A stretch of DNA of 64,000 bases. Origin: Blepharisma japonicum (Eukaryota; Ciliophora; Heterotrichea; Heterotrichida; Blepharismidae). Every line of letters starts with the position of its first letter. Position 1 is the first letter of the stretch. Location of the stretch: positions 124,001 through 188,000 of the forward strand of contig CATKHK010000051.1 in NCBI GenBank assembly GCA_949751835.1, written 5' to 3'. The notes beneath the pieces are model-generated. The model saw only the letters and a program-made list of their open reading frames with translations. It was not told the origin of the DNA and ran no database searches. Position numbers and translations under genes: made by a program. This document shows, one piece after another, positions 10,847 to 20,819 of this stretch.

Positions 10847-11863
10847 TTAATTATTCGATGGTATCCCATTCATATCATAAATAACTTGCATAATACTGCT
10901 CTGCTCATAATGGTCAATGATTAAAATATTTCCCACTCGATTTCCTTGAGCTTTCATATTAAGCCAGAACTGTGGCAAATAAGGATTTCCACTATCAGCC
11001 AGCTCAATTAATGTATGAGGCTTCCCTAATTCTGCACCTTGAAAAACTGTATCTGCATCAGGAGTTAAAGTTCAAGAAACTTTAAATAATTCATTAGGCC
11101 ATGTTCCATTCATATACTGTGCCACAGTAGCTACATTGAAATTAATCATCGTTTTAATAACAGGGCTATCTGCATATGTATTATAAATGCATTCTCCAGA
11201 CCAAATTCCATCAGCGGCTCCACTTTCCATCGTCACAATTGCTCTTTTTCCACTATTTACCCAATCATTTAGTGTAAAATTAAAAGCTGTATTAATAGGG
11301 TAAATATAATTTCCTAAAATCTGCAAAGCCATATTTTTAAGCTGCGCAATATTCGCCTGGGTTGGGTATCCATCAAAATGAGTCATTTCTACTATAACGA
11401 CCTCTTTTGGATAATCTTGAAGATATTGTGAAATATTTCCTAAAAGCTCGCTTATAGGGCGACCTTCTACATAATGATGAACGACCCAAGTTTGGGTTTT
11501 ATTGTCCCATCCTGAGCGGACATCAAAATATCGCATTCCGCCTTTCATCTGATTGTAAAAAATTTGGTCTTGAGAGTGGGACCAGCCTTTAATAATCCAA
11601 GAGGTCGGTACAAATAAAGCTTCGCCTACCACAGTGGCTGCTTCAATTCAAGGGGCTGAGTCACCTGGCATAGGTGTTTCATCAAGCCAGTATGTTCCAC
11701 TATCATGGGTTCCAGGAATTGTAAGTTGTTTTAAAGTTTTGGTTCCGATATAAGGCAAGGAGTCTCCGATTCAGGTTGCTGTATTCGGTCCGGTAGCTTG
11801 AGGTGATAACGAAAAAACTAACGAATAGCAGGAGAGGAAAAGAATGATTGTTTCAGTTTTCAT
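10847..11863 (-). CDS. Secreted phosphatidylinositol-specific phospholipase C-like enzyme
   Basis: 338 residues, TAA stop; several Trp are TGA. The N-terminus MKTETIILFLSCYSLVFSLS is a clear signal peptide, so the protein should enter the secretory path. The PI-PLC X-type barrel is shown by LTIPGTHDSGTY (catalytic His ~53), the strand MRYFDVRSGW and the second His pair in WVVHHYVEG (~129-130), followed by VVIVEMTHFDGYP. The family cleaves phosphatidylinositol or GPI-anchored substrates using these two His as acid and base. A secreted single-domain form without PH, EF-hand or C2 domains resembles bacterial and lower-eukaryote PI-PLCs rather than the Ca2+-regulated signalling PLCs. Likely roles are GPI-anchor release or digestion of lipids in food vacuoles (inference). 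Confidence 0.88.
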
Positions 11864-12051
11864 CTTTATTTGGGAGACTTAATTAAGCTTGGGCGTAGAT
11901 TTAGATGACGAAGTATCATTGAAAATAGCATTAAATGTAAAATATTAAATTATATTGGATTAAATAGATTAACAAACAGGATTTTCGAATTGGAAGATAA
12001 TTATTTAAAAGAAAAAATTGATCAGCTTGATATTTACGAATTCTTATATTT

Positions 12052-12888
12052 TTATATTAAATCAATAAGTTTTACTCTTTCAATCTCAATAATTTTGGGT
12101 TTTTCCAGTTTATGATTCCTGAGTTCAATGTTGATTTTATTTTTAGCGCTCACAACAGGCTCAAAATCGCTTTTGACTCTTAAATTATAATAATCCTTCA
12201 TCCTTGCTTGTTTTCAGTCTTCCTTCTTTTTGCTTCTAAATATGATTTACTTTGAAATCTCTATATCCCTAAACGAATGGAAAAAAGGGTTTAATTTTTG
12301 TACGGCATTTTCTTTAACTAAAGTTTCCCCAATAGAAAAATCATAAGAATTATTCGGTTTTTCTTCTACTCTCGATAAGCTTGCAGAACCTCTTATCTGA
12401 GATAAATCGCTGATCAAGCTTTCATCATTCGATGCTTTTTTTCTTTTATGCTTTGGCGAATGCCCAACAAAATGCACTAGCATTACACCACTTCTTGATT
12501 TTTTGTGCATCACGGGCAGACATAAATTCGGGTTTCTAGCTGAAACTTCAGTTGAAGACTGTTGGACTAGCTCCATTTGAGGACTTTCAGCGTTTATTTC
12601 AGCTTGGACTTGTTTATTTGTCTTATTAATTATGGGCTTTTGTGTTTGGACATAGGCATCATGAAATGATTTTGATTTTTTAATTTTGGTTTTCTTAATT
12701 ATTTGCTTGATATAGCATTCTTCTATTTCTCTGTATTTCATTAATGCTTCTTTAAGCTGCTGCTTTTCTTTTCATTCGAAATATTCCTTTTCTCGCCTTA
12801 AGCATTCTGTTTCATGCCTGATATCTTTTGCTCTTCTATGTTTTTCTAACTTATATTTTAAAGCTGCTCTAGGGTCAGGCCGCATCAT
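12052..12888 (-). CDS. Basic coiled-coil protein, unknown function (one 15-nt intron)
   Basis: 273 residues after removal of the intron at 12236-12250. Without that intron the frame would end at a TAA inside it; with it, the frame runs on 60 more codons to a TAA at 12052. The N-terminal ~80 residues are highly charged and helical (RRAKDIRHETECLRREKEYF, with a TGA Trp next). The middle is Ser/Lys-rich, with the short motif HFVGHSPKHKRKKASNDES. No known domain, signal peptide or membrane helix was recognised. Start: ATG at 12888, followed directly by a second ATG. Confidence 0.75.
12236..12250 (-). other. Intron, 15 nt, phase 2
   Basis: Coding-strand sequence GTAAATCATATTTAG. Removing it avoids an in-frame TAA and extends the coiled-coil protein. 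Confidence 0.85.
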
Positions 12889-13506
12889 TTTTTGGGATTA
12901 TCATTATAGCTCCAATGTAGTTAAAGATAAGCGAAATTAGGAAAAAAGCTAACGATTATCTTAAGTTTGCTTAAAATCATAGAGTTGATTGATCTTTAGT
13001 TTTATTTTAATCCTTTCATATATAAATTATCTATCCTCTTACTATTTGAGTTTACCCATATTATCCAGCGCTATTTATTTATTTTTGCAGATCTATTATC
13101 ATATTACCCTAAATTTCAGTTTAAAACATCAAGTTTTGATTAATCATAAACCGTCATTTTGAATAGATTTATAATTTCATAAAATACAGAAAAAGAATCT
13201 AGTTAGCAAAATCATCTAACAATAATTAAAAATAATTTAAATACTGAAAATGCACACTTGACTTACTATTATTAGAGCTACTCATAATAATTTATATTAG
13301 TGCAATATGATCATGGCTCAAATATAAGCTCTTCCTTCTAATCTTAAAATAAATTCTTTTTCGTCTATAAGTTAATCTTCAATTCTTAACTTATAATTGC
13401 ATAGTTGTTCTTAACTCTTTATTGGCATATATAAAATATTTCTTCGTCATTATATTATAAAATGAGGAATGAAAATCAGATGTAAATTTTATGCAGAGAT
13501 TATACA
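12889..13506. other. AT-rich intergenic region between divergent genes
   Basis: The 5' flanks of the coiled-coil gene (leftward) and the Rab gene (rightward). I see no ORF, RNA gene or repeat beyond short A/T tracts. Confidence 0.6.
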
Positions 13507-14103
13507 ATGAAAATTTTGACAATTGGCGATTCATCTGTTGGTAAAACGTGCTTGATTTTACGAAGCATTGTATCTTTTACATAGGAAAATTGTTTTACAC
13601 ATGAATTGCGAAGTACAATAGGAGTGGAATGCAAAAGCAAAATAATCGAAAGAGGCACAAAACGAATAAGTGTGCAGCTGTGAGATACAGCTGGTCAGGA
13701 ACGATACAGACGAATTACAGCTAATTATTATAGAGGATCTCATGGAGTTGCCATCGTTTATGATGTTACAAATAGAAAATCTTTCGAATTAGTCACTACT
13801 TGGATTGACGAACTTAAAAAGCAGGCTTCACAAAATACAATAAATATTTTAGTTGCCAATAAAACCGATATGCTAAATTTAAGGGTTGTACAAGAAGACG
13901 AAGGTAGGGAGCTTGCAAAGCAGTGAAACTTGGATTATTTTGAAACATCAGCCAAAACTGGGGCTGGAGTAAACGAAGCTTTTAGCTACTTAATTGACAA
14001 AATCTATGCAAGTATGGAGATTAGTCCTCAATTTTTAAAACAAACCAAAGAAAGCTTCATATTGGCTAGCCAGAAAGGAAGCTTTGAATCCAAAAAAAGG
14101 TAA
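13507..14103 (+). CDS. Rab-family small GTPase (one 15-nt intron)
   Basis: 193 residues after splicing 13570-13584. All five GTPase motifs are visible: G1 GDSSVGKT at residues 7-14, G2 with STIGVE, G3 WDTAGQERYR (its Trp is TGA), G4 NKTD and G5 ETSAK. The YYRGSHGVAIVYDVTN block is typical of Rab proteins, which direct vesicle traffic. Oddly, the C-terminus (GSFESKKR) has no cysteine, so the double-geranylgeranyl anchor found in most Rabs is absent; the protein may be soluble or held by a partner, as in some Rab-like proteins. The start Met sits directly before the first beta strand, so the N-terminus is shorter than usual. The exact subfamily cannot be given. Confidence 0.9.
13570..13584 (+). 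other. Intron, 15 nt, phase 0
   Basis: GTATCTTTTACATAG, between LILRSI and ENCFTHE of the Rab gene; in-frame TAG at its end confirms removal. Confidence 0.92.
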
Positions 14104-14319
14104 GATCTATATAGATGTTGCTAGAAATAAATCAAGTTTACTAATAAAATTTGAGCCATTTTCGAAATAATTCTAAATTAAACAATGAATTCAAAATAAT
14201 CCAAAGCTTCTATAAAATTAGCTTGATTTGTGTAGAAGTGCATGCTATTAAGTAAGATATTACGCACTATTATAAGAAGTTTAATATTAATGATTATCTG
14301 CTTGGTTAATTATTAAATA

Positions 14320-15000
14320 CTACTTCAAAGACTTATTTTTGATTTTTACTTTTATTTTCTCAATTTTTTTGCTTTTTGAAGTTTTTACAAGAGTCTCTTT
14401 TAATAAAATATCAACTGGCTCGCTTTGTGTTCTGCAATGGTTGACTGGTTTAGTTTGATCAAATAATCATTGCAAATTCGATTCTCCTTTACTACAAACC
14501 GCAATTAATGGAAAATTTGCAGCTGAGCCTGGCCTAGACTCATCTAAATGATTTCAGTTTTCATGAGCTATTTTACTTACATTAGATTTATTTGGAGCCA
14601 TTCTTTTATTTGTGCCAATTAAATTTTCTTTTTTGGTTTCTTCTGACTTGAAACCTCTCACATTCATTGAAGAGTCATTTTCATTTCTCAACGGAGAAGT
14701 TCTGGAATCAGGTCTGTGATAAAACCTTCCAGGAGATAACTGCTTTCTTGGCTTTATCTTTGTGTTAGCAACTATTATCGATTTTGAAAGCTTATCTTTA
14801 GCAATGTCTTTATAAATAAAATTGATATCAACAGACTGCATTACTTCTAAGAGCTTATGTCTGGTATCTTTGAGTTTTGATGGCTGTAGCCTGTATTGCT
14901 TAGCTGGAAAATTATCAGTTCGGGCAGTTGAGTCATTGTGGTAATTAGACTGACCAATCCCAGGTAACTTTTTATTTTCGAGCTTGAAATTTTTAAACAT
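14320..15000 (-). CDS. Basic, probably disordered protein of unknown function
   Basis: 226 residues ended by TAG, with two TGA-coded Trp (after AHEN and after NLQ). The composition is rich in Lys, Ser, Asn and Arg, with no hydrophobic core pattern, signal peptide or membrane helix. Short features include SPGRFYHRPDSRTSPLRNE and a Lys-rich tail KSKKIEKIKVKIKNKSLK. The protein could bind microtubules or nucleic acid by charge, but nothing in the sequence decides it. It is divergent from the CBM/HAD gene, with only 32 bp between the two start codons. Confidence 0.7.
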
Positions 15001-15032
15001 TTAATTAATTATGTAAATCAGTATTTTTAATA

Positions 15033-16103
15033 ATGATAACAATTTACTATAGAAGCTCATGAAACCCTTGCTACATTCATGCCCCGATTGGTGGACGCTG
15101 GAATTCTCATCCAATGTCTGCACATCCTGAGCGCAGAAGATGGCAAACAATTACAATTTCAGATGTCAAGGAATTTGTGTTTACCAATGGAAATGGGAAA
15201 TGAGATAACCCTTCCCCAAACCAAAACTACAAAATTAACGGCCCTGGGACTTATGCTGTATTTCATGGAAAAATAATTGAAATTAAGCCAGCTAAGAGGC
15301 CAGTGCTTTTGATATCAGATTTAGATAATACATTGATCGGGAGCTATCAACCTACAATAGACGCTTTAGCAAGGTTCAACGATTATTGGATTCAAAGCCA
15401 CTATTTTACAGGCTCAAAGCTTGTGTACAACACTGGTAGAAGTCTTGAAGAATTCTTAGCTCTATATGATGAAGGATACCAGCTTTTAGACCCAGATTTA
15501 TTAGTTACAGCTGTAGGAAGTACTGTTTACACACTAAACTATAATACAGGAGCTTTTGATCTTAGAACAGATTATTATGATCTGTTCAATCAAGACCATT
15601 GGGATTCCCATGTCGTCGACAGAATGGTTCAGCAAGAGTTTCCATGGCTGATTTTACCTGATAATTGTCACATTTATCCTTTTAAGATATGGTTTACTGC
15701 AAAAACCAAAGATGTGAATAAATATTTAAAAGACTTGAAAGTATTTTTAAAAAACCCAGAAAACTTAGTAACTAATGGGAAAATAATAAAAGCCAAAACC
15801 ATCGTATCTGGAAGATATGATATGAGATATATTGATATAACTCCTTTGGAAGGAGGAAAAGGATTAGGGGTTACTTATGCAAAAAGATTATTCGGGTTTG
15901 ATGATAAAGATACAATAGCAGTAGGAGATTCAGGAAATGATATCGGAATGATGAAGGGAGATCATTGGAGCATCATAGTAGCAAATTATGAAGATGATTT
16001 AATTGAGTGGCTAAGGAAAAAAGAAAGAACAAATATTTTGCTTGCAGAGCGCATGTTCGGCGATGCCGTACAGGAATGTATCGAAAAAATTCATAGCCGT
16101 TAA
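15033..16103 (+). CDS. CBM25-type starch-binding domain fused to sucrose-phosphatase-like HAD hydrolase
   Basis: 356 residues. Residues 1-~85 look like a CBM25/53 carbohydrate-binding domain: YYRSSWNPCYIHAPIGGRW, then FTNGNGKWDNP and GPGTYAVFHGKI; two of its four Trp are TGA. Residues ~90-356 are a HAD phosphatase of the sucrose-6-phosphate phosphatase (S6PP) type: SDLDNTL with the nucleophile Asp96 and acid Asp98, a cap domain, then GGKGLGV and AVGDSGNDIGMM (metal ligands near Asp299/Asp303). S6PP-like enzymes dephosphorylate sugar phosphates. The fused domain suggests docking to a storage glucan such as paraglycogen or to ingested starch (inference). Start: ATG at 15033 is needed to include the CBM; it is in frame with the HAD part. 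All six visible HAD-half Trp are TGG. Confidence 0.88.
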
Positions 16104-16365
16104 TAGATTTATTTCTTTATGTATGATTTTAATTTATTTGCATATAAAAAGCAATTCTTCAGTTTTTAAATTAAAATAGCCAGCTCCTATAATTGTTTAT
16201 TCGGAAATTTTCGATTCTTCTATCTATTTAAACTAATAATCGACTTTAAACTTTATTTATTTGGTTCGCAGCAATTATCTTCTTTATAACATTATAATTC
16301 GAAAGTCTAATAAGGCTGAACATTTCATTATAAATTTTACCATTATAATCCTTAAATCCTGGAAT

Positions 16366-18024
16366 ATGTTCAGACGATTTTTCAGGCCAATTGCTTTAAT
16401 CGGATCTCTAGGCTATTTGGGCTCACATCCAATTTTTTCACAAAGCGAGGAAGAAGATGCACTTAATTTGATGAAAAGAGTGATGTATATGCCTTCATTT
16501 AGAGAAACACAAACAATTAACATTCCAAAACCTACACTTGTTTACATTTATGATCCTAAACACCTGGAAAAGTCACAATTTGCTGCTAAAATTGAAAAGA
16601 ATTTGAAAAGAGCAGACGAGTATGGCTACTCTTTAGCTAAAAGGTTTATCAGCAGCGAAGAAGATCGAAAAGAATTTTGTAAAGAATCTGGAATTAGTGA
16701 AGAAGAGTACACAGTTAGAATGGAGCATGACGGAAATCTTTTCTTCATTAATAACGGCAGAAACTACAAGATTCCAATCGGGACAAAGCGCCAAGAAATT
16801 GATTCTTGGGTCGCAAAATGCCAAGAGCCAATAATTAAGGTTAAGTCTATTTCAGAATTTTACAAGCATGCAAGAAGTGTGATTTTTGATGAAAACAGCC
16901 ATATAATTGTAGGATATAAATTGACAGATGAAGAAAGAAAAGTACTTGAAAGAATGTCACAATATAAATTAAAAATTTCCTTTGTGGAAGCTTCTGATGA
17001 TTTGGCAGAAAAGTATGGACTTGAGCCTGGAATTTCGCTTTGTAGACCACATAGCAAGTATGATGGAGAATTTGATACAGAAACACATAGAGCTTTGAAG
17101 TTTATTCCTATGAATAAGAAAGATCCATCATTTGATGATCTTGATGTATGGATCCAAAATAATAATACTACTAAAGTTTACTATTGTGACCAATTTGAAA
17201 AAATATTCCCATTATTCCAAAAGACGTATAGAGGACCTTTAAAATGCATGTATGTATTGACATCTGGGTTAAACCCTGAATCAAAGAAGTATATACAATT
17301 AATAAAAGATCTTGCTGAGCTTGCTGACCAATATAAGGATTCATTTATTATAGCAATTGTCCCTAAAGATGAACTTGCTAAAAAATTAGGCTGTCTAAGG
17401 AATGGAAGACTCAGAAGAATGAAAGAGCCAGAAATAAGATTCACTGACTTCAAAAAAATGATTTCAACCCAAGAAAATCCTGAAGGTGGCTTCCAAGTTG
17501 TAGACTGCACCAGTCCTGACGCTAAATGCGCTGATCTCACAGATACACATTATACTGGAAAATATAATTTTCAAGGACACGACTTTAGCCAAGAAAAACT
17601 AAAAGAATTTATCGAAAACAGCTTGCAAGGGAAAAATGAGCAATATTATGAAGAAGAAAATGTGCCTTTAGTTGCAGTTAGAAAGCTATCCAAAGTTAAT
17701 TTCAACAAAGAAGTAATTGACTCTGATAAAGATGTTCTAATTGAGCTGTATGGAAAATATTGTCCAAGCTGCATTGCATTTAAAGAAGAATTTAATAATT
17801 TAGCCAAAGAACTAAAGCCGCACAGTGATAATCTTTTAGTCGCTAAAGTCTGTATTGATCATAATTTTATACCTGAAATTTCTGATAAGAAAAAATATAC
17901 ACCTATTTTTTGGTATTACAAAAAAGGAGATAAAGCAAATCCAATACAGCATAAAGGAAAAAGGGATGTGAAAGAAATTAAAGAATTTATCAAACAAAAC
18001 GCTAGCTTTAATTTAGAGGAATAA
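16366..18024 (+). CDS. Thioredoxin-fold, PDI-like secretory-pathway protein
   Basis: 552 residues, TAA stop. The N-terminus (MFRRFFRPIALIGSLGYLGS) reads as a signal peptide or signal anchor, and I chose this ATG because upstream in-frame sequence lacks another ATG. The C-terminal domain (about 440-545) is a thioredoxin fold: VLIELYGKYCPSC (active-site Cys ~466 and ~469) and the cis-Pro site TPIFWYYKKG. The upstream 400 residues probably hold further degenerate thioredoxin-like domains, judged from repeated strand patterns, but without active-site cysteine pairs. It likely acts on disulfides or as a chaperone in the ER. No KDEL-type tail is seen (it ends ASFNLEE), so retention may differ from classical PDI. 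Confidence 0.82.
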   Translation: MFRRFFRPIALIGSLGYLGSHPIFSQSEEEDALNLMKRVMYMPSFRETQTINIPKPTLVYIYDPKHLEKSQFAAKIEKNLKRADEYGYSLAKRFISSEEDRKEFCKESGISEEEYTVRMEHDGNLFFINNGRNYKIPIGTKRQEIDSWVAKCQEPIIKVKSISEFYKHARSVIFDENSHIIVGYKLTDEERKVLERMSQYKLKISFVEASDDLAEKYGLEPGISLCRPHSKYDGEFDTETHRALKFIPMNKKDPSFDDLDVWIQNNNTTKVYYCDQFEKIFPLFQKTYRGPLKCMYVLTSGLNPESKKYIQLIKDLAELADQYKDSFIIAIVPKDELAKKLGCLRNGRLRRMKEPEIRFTDFKKMISTQENPEGGFQVVDCTSPDAKCADLTDTHYTGKYNFQGHDFSQEKLKEFIENSLQGKNEQYYEEENVPLVAVRKLSKVNFNKEVIDSDKDVLIELYGKYCPSCIAFKEEFNNLAKELKPHSDNLLVAKVCIDHNFIPEISDKKKYTPIFWYYKKGDKANPIQHKGKRDVKEIKEFIKQNASFNLEE

Positions 18025-18062
18025 TTATTTATCAATTAAAAATTGTTTATTTATATTTAAAA

Positions 18063-18767
18063 TTAAGCAGGATTTTGTGTGCGATTGATGTCTTGCTGAA
18101 CTATTGAGCATTCGATTAAAAGCTCTCTAAAGCCGTTAGAAGAGCACAATTTTTTTATTGTTTTGTCTCGAGATGCACAAATAAACTGTTTTTTTGTGAA
18201 ATTTTCATCTTCTTCGTTTTGGCATATTAGGAGAACTAAATATTGTCTCAATAAATCTTTTCCGGATATTATCTGTGCCAGATAGTTATCCAACTGTTGA
18301 TTGCTATTAGGATATAGCAGTTTTGCTAGTTTTATTATAGCTTCTGTAACTTCTATCATTTCATCAATCATATTTTCTTGAGCCAACGGACCAAATGATG
18401 ATTTGCATCCTCGACTGAAATTTTCATATAAGATCTCTGGCTTTTTCTTCGTATTAATATTTGAGAGCCATGCTCCTAAGCATACCAAGGAAGTTACCTT
18501 GTATCCTTCTACTCCAATTTTCAAAGATTTATAAAATTTATGCAGCAAAGATTTCTTGTCATTTAGAAAGTGATAATTAATTCCGAGGGATTTATAAGCA
18601 TGCTTCAACTGTGAGTCGCTTATGTAGTCATCAGCAGCTTGACTACTAATTTCTTTATCAAATATGATAGGATCTATATTTTGCAACTCTAAATATTGTT
18701 CAGCAGCACTTACAAATTTTTCTTCTTCATAAGTTCTCACTGTATTTACCCCATAAGAGCAACCCAT
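18063..18767 (-). CDS. Putative N-myristoylated protein of unknown function
   Basis: 234 residues. It starts MGCSYG, a plausible N-myristoylation plus palmitoylation site (Gly2, Cys3), so membrane attachment is likely by analogy. The rest is helical and hydrophilic, with mixed Leu/Ile positions (for example KVTSLVCLGAWLSNINTKKK and EVTEAIIKLAKLLYP), reminiscent of an all-alpha fold, and perhaps of degenerate EF-hand proteins, but no Ca2+ loop was recognised. No TGA codon occurs. It converges on the PDI-like gene with 38 bp between stops. Confidence 0.78.
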   Translation of the reverse strand: MGCSYGVNTVRTYEEEKFVSAAEQYLELQNIDPIIFDKEISSQAADDYISDSQLKHAYKSLGINYHFLNDKKSLLHKFYKSLKIGVEGYKVTSLVCLGAWLSNINTKKKPEILYENFSRGCKSSFGPLAQENMIDEMIEVTEAIIKLAKLLYPNSNQQLDNYLAQIISGKDLLRQYLVLLICQNEEDENFTKKQFICASRDKTIKKLCSSNGFRELLIECSIVQQDINRTQNPA

Positions 18768-19093
18768 CTTTAAAACTATTTTATTAATAGAACTGTGTTA
18801 AGAATTATAAAAAGAATAGCAGAAACTGTAAAATAGCAAGAATAATAGGTCTTTTAAATATTTAATAATACATTGCATAATTTTTTAAAATAATATCATC
18901 TCTCGCATTAATTTCATATAGACACTTAATGTGATAACTCTCACTTTGGCACTTGAAAGTGAGAGATATAGAAATCCCCTGAAATTTATTTGGTGTGTGA
19001 TGTGGCCGCATGAAATTCATCAAAGATATGATAGCGATTATGCTGATTCATGCTTTAAAAATATTTATTAAATTATACATTATAATCAGATAA
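18768..19093. other. Intergenic region with a 10-bp hairpin
   Basis: Divergent 5' flanks of the myristoylated-protein and helicase genes. It contains a perfect 10-bp inverted repeat, CTCTCACTTT at 18938-18947 and AAAGTGAGAG at 18956-18965, with an 8-nt loop. Nothing else was recognised. Confidence 0.6.
18938..18965. repeat. Perfect 10-bp inverted repeat, 8-nt loop
   Basis: CTCTCACTTT ... AAAGTGAGAG can form a stem with loop GGCACTTG. It is GC-richer than the surrounding DNA. It could be part of a small RNA, a protein-binding site or chance. Confidence 0.6.
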
Positions 19094-20749
19094 ATGGAAA
19101 TAGAGAATACTTCATTTTTTCAAGGTCTTGACGATGATTTGCCGAAAAAATCTTGGAATTTTAAAAACGAAAATATCGATGGAAATTTCACATTCAAGCC
19201 CACAAAGCGTCCACATAAAGAGGTTTTGCTTAAAGAAACCAATATTTCCTTCAGTGACTTAAACCTTTCAAAGCCTCTGGTTAAAGCATGTGAAGAAATC
19301 GGATTTAATTACCCCACAAAGATCCAAGAAGAAACAATTCCTATTGTTTTGAAAGGAAATGACGTTATGATCTGTGCTAAAACAGGCTCAGGCAAAACAG
19401 GAGCATTCTCTTTACCAATAATTCATCGCATTTTATTCAGGAAAAAGCGAATTCAAGCCACACGATGCTTAATTTTGACTCCAACTCGTGAGCTGTCACA
19501 GCAGACCTATTCAATGGTCCAATCATATATAAAATACACAAGCTTAACCTGTAGTGTCTCTATGGGTGGCGCAAACTCAGCTAAAGAAGTAAGGCAAATC
19601 CAAAATGCTCCTGATATTCTCATAGGAACTCCTGGAAGAATTCTCGACCATATAAAAAACTCAAAGGACGTATCATTTGACTATGTCGATTTCTTAGTAT
19701 TAGATGAAGCTGACAGGCTGCTAGAAATGGGATTTTTCCCAGCAGTAAAAGAAATTTTATCAGTGATCCCTATTGAAAGGCAAACTATCCTGGCATCAGC
19801 CACATTAGGAAATGATATAAAAGAGCTTGCCCAGCTTGCATTAAAAAAGCCTGTAAAAGTTGGAAAAGCTGGAATGCCAGAAGGCCTTAAACAAGTCATT
19901 ATCAATATGGAAGATGACTGAAAACGAGAAACAATAGTGATCTATTTATTAGCTTATCAAGTAAAGCAAGATGTCATTGTTTTTGTCAAAACAAAATCTG
20001 AGTGCCATAAGCTCTTTTTATACTTGAAACAGTTAAACTTTAAAGTTGGAGAAATCCATGGAGGAATGGATCAGCATCTAAGGTTGAGGTCATTAGAAAG
20101 TTTTCAGGCTGGAGAAACTGAAATTTTAATTGCAACTGATTTAGCTGCAAGAGGGCTGGATCTAGAAATAGACACCGTCATCAATATGCATATTCCTGAT
20201 GATCCTAAAAGAATTTTACACAGAATTGGAAGAACAGCAAGAGCTGGGAAAGAAGGATTAAGCATAAGTTTATGCAATAAAGCAGAAAAGATTCAGTTAA
20301 AAGAAGAAATCAAACACAAATTTGTATATTTGTCAATTAATGTTGAGAGAATGCACAAAGTCCAAGCAAAAATTGATGATTTAGAAGAAAAAGTTAAAAA
20401 AATGATAGAGAAAGAAACAATTGAAAAAGAAATTAAAGAAGTTGAAATCCAAGCAAATAGAGCTTCAAATATCATCCAGCATGCTGATGAAATCTATAAT
20501 CGACCAAAAAAACAATGAATTAAATCTGTTGACGAAAGAAGGGAAAAGGTTATAGAGCAGAAAGAACAAAAAATGAAAGGAAAAACCAAAAAGGACAGAA
20601 AAATTGAAGAAAGCATTATGAGGAACAAATTAATGGTGCAAAATTATAAAATTGCAGCTAAAGGGCTCAACAAGATAGGAAAAGCAATGGAAAAAATGGC
20701 GAAAAAGAAGATGAAAAGGAACAGCAAAAAGAAGCAAAAAGTAAAGTAA
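19094..20749 (+). CDS. DDX27: DEAD-box RNA helicase, DDX27/Drs1 type
   Basis: 551 residues, with two TGA Trp joining three ORF pieces, TAA stop. Motifs in order: Q-motif region (FSDLNLSKPLVKACEEIGF ... PTKIQ), AKTGSGKT, PTRELSQQ, GTPGRILDHI, VLDEADRLLEMGF, ASATL, and in domain 2 IHGGMDQ, ATDLAARGLD and HRIGRTARAG. The Lys-rich C-terminal tail (~90 residues) with a coiled-coil region fits DDX27/Drs1, a nucleolar helicase of 60S ribosome assembly. It is shorter than yeast Drs1 (about 750), mainly at the acidic N-terminus. Confidence 0.92.
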
Positions 20750-20819
20750 ATTTTTTTAAAAATTAATATGGTATCGGGCTAATAGATATACATTAATTTA
20801 GGTTAAAAATGAAATTTAC

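Noticed and set aside
17181-17540. 119-codon minus-strand ORF inside the PDI-like gene
   Set aside because: Antisense shadow of a well-supported gene.
18990-19055. C/D-box snoRNA-like motifs (GTGATGT ... CTGA)
   Set aside because: The boxes fit only partly and no terminal stem or guide is visible.
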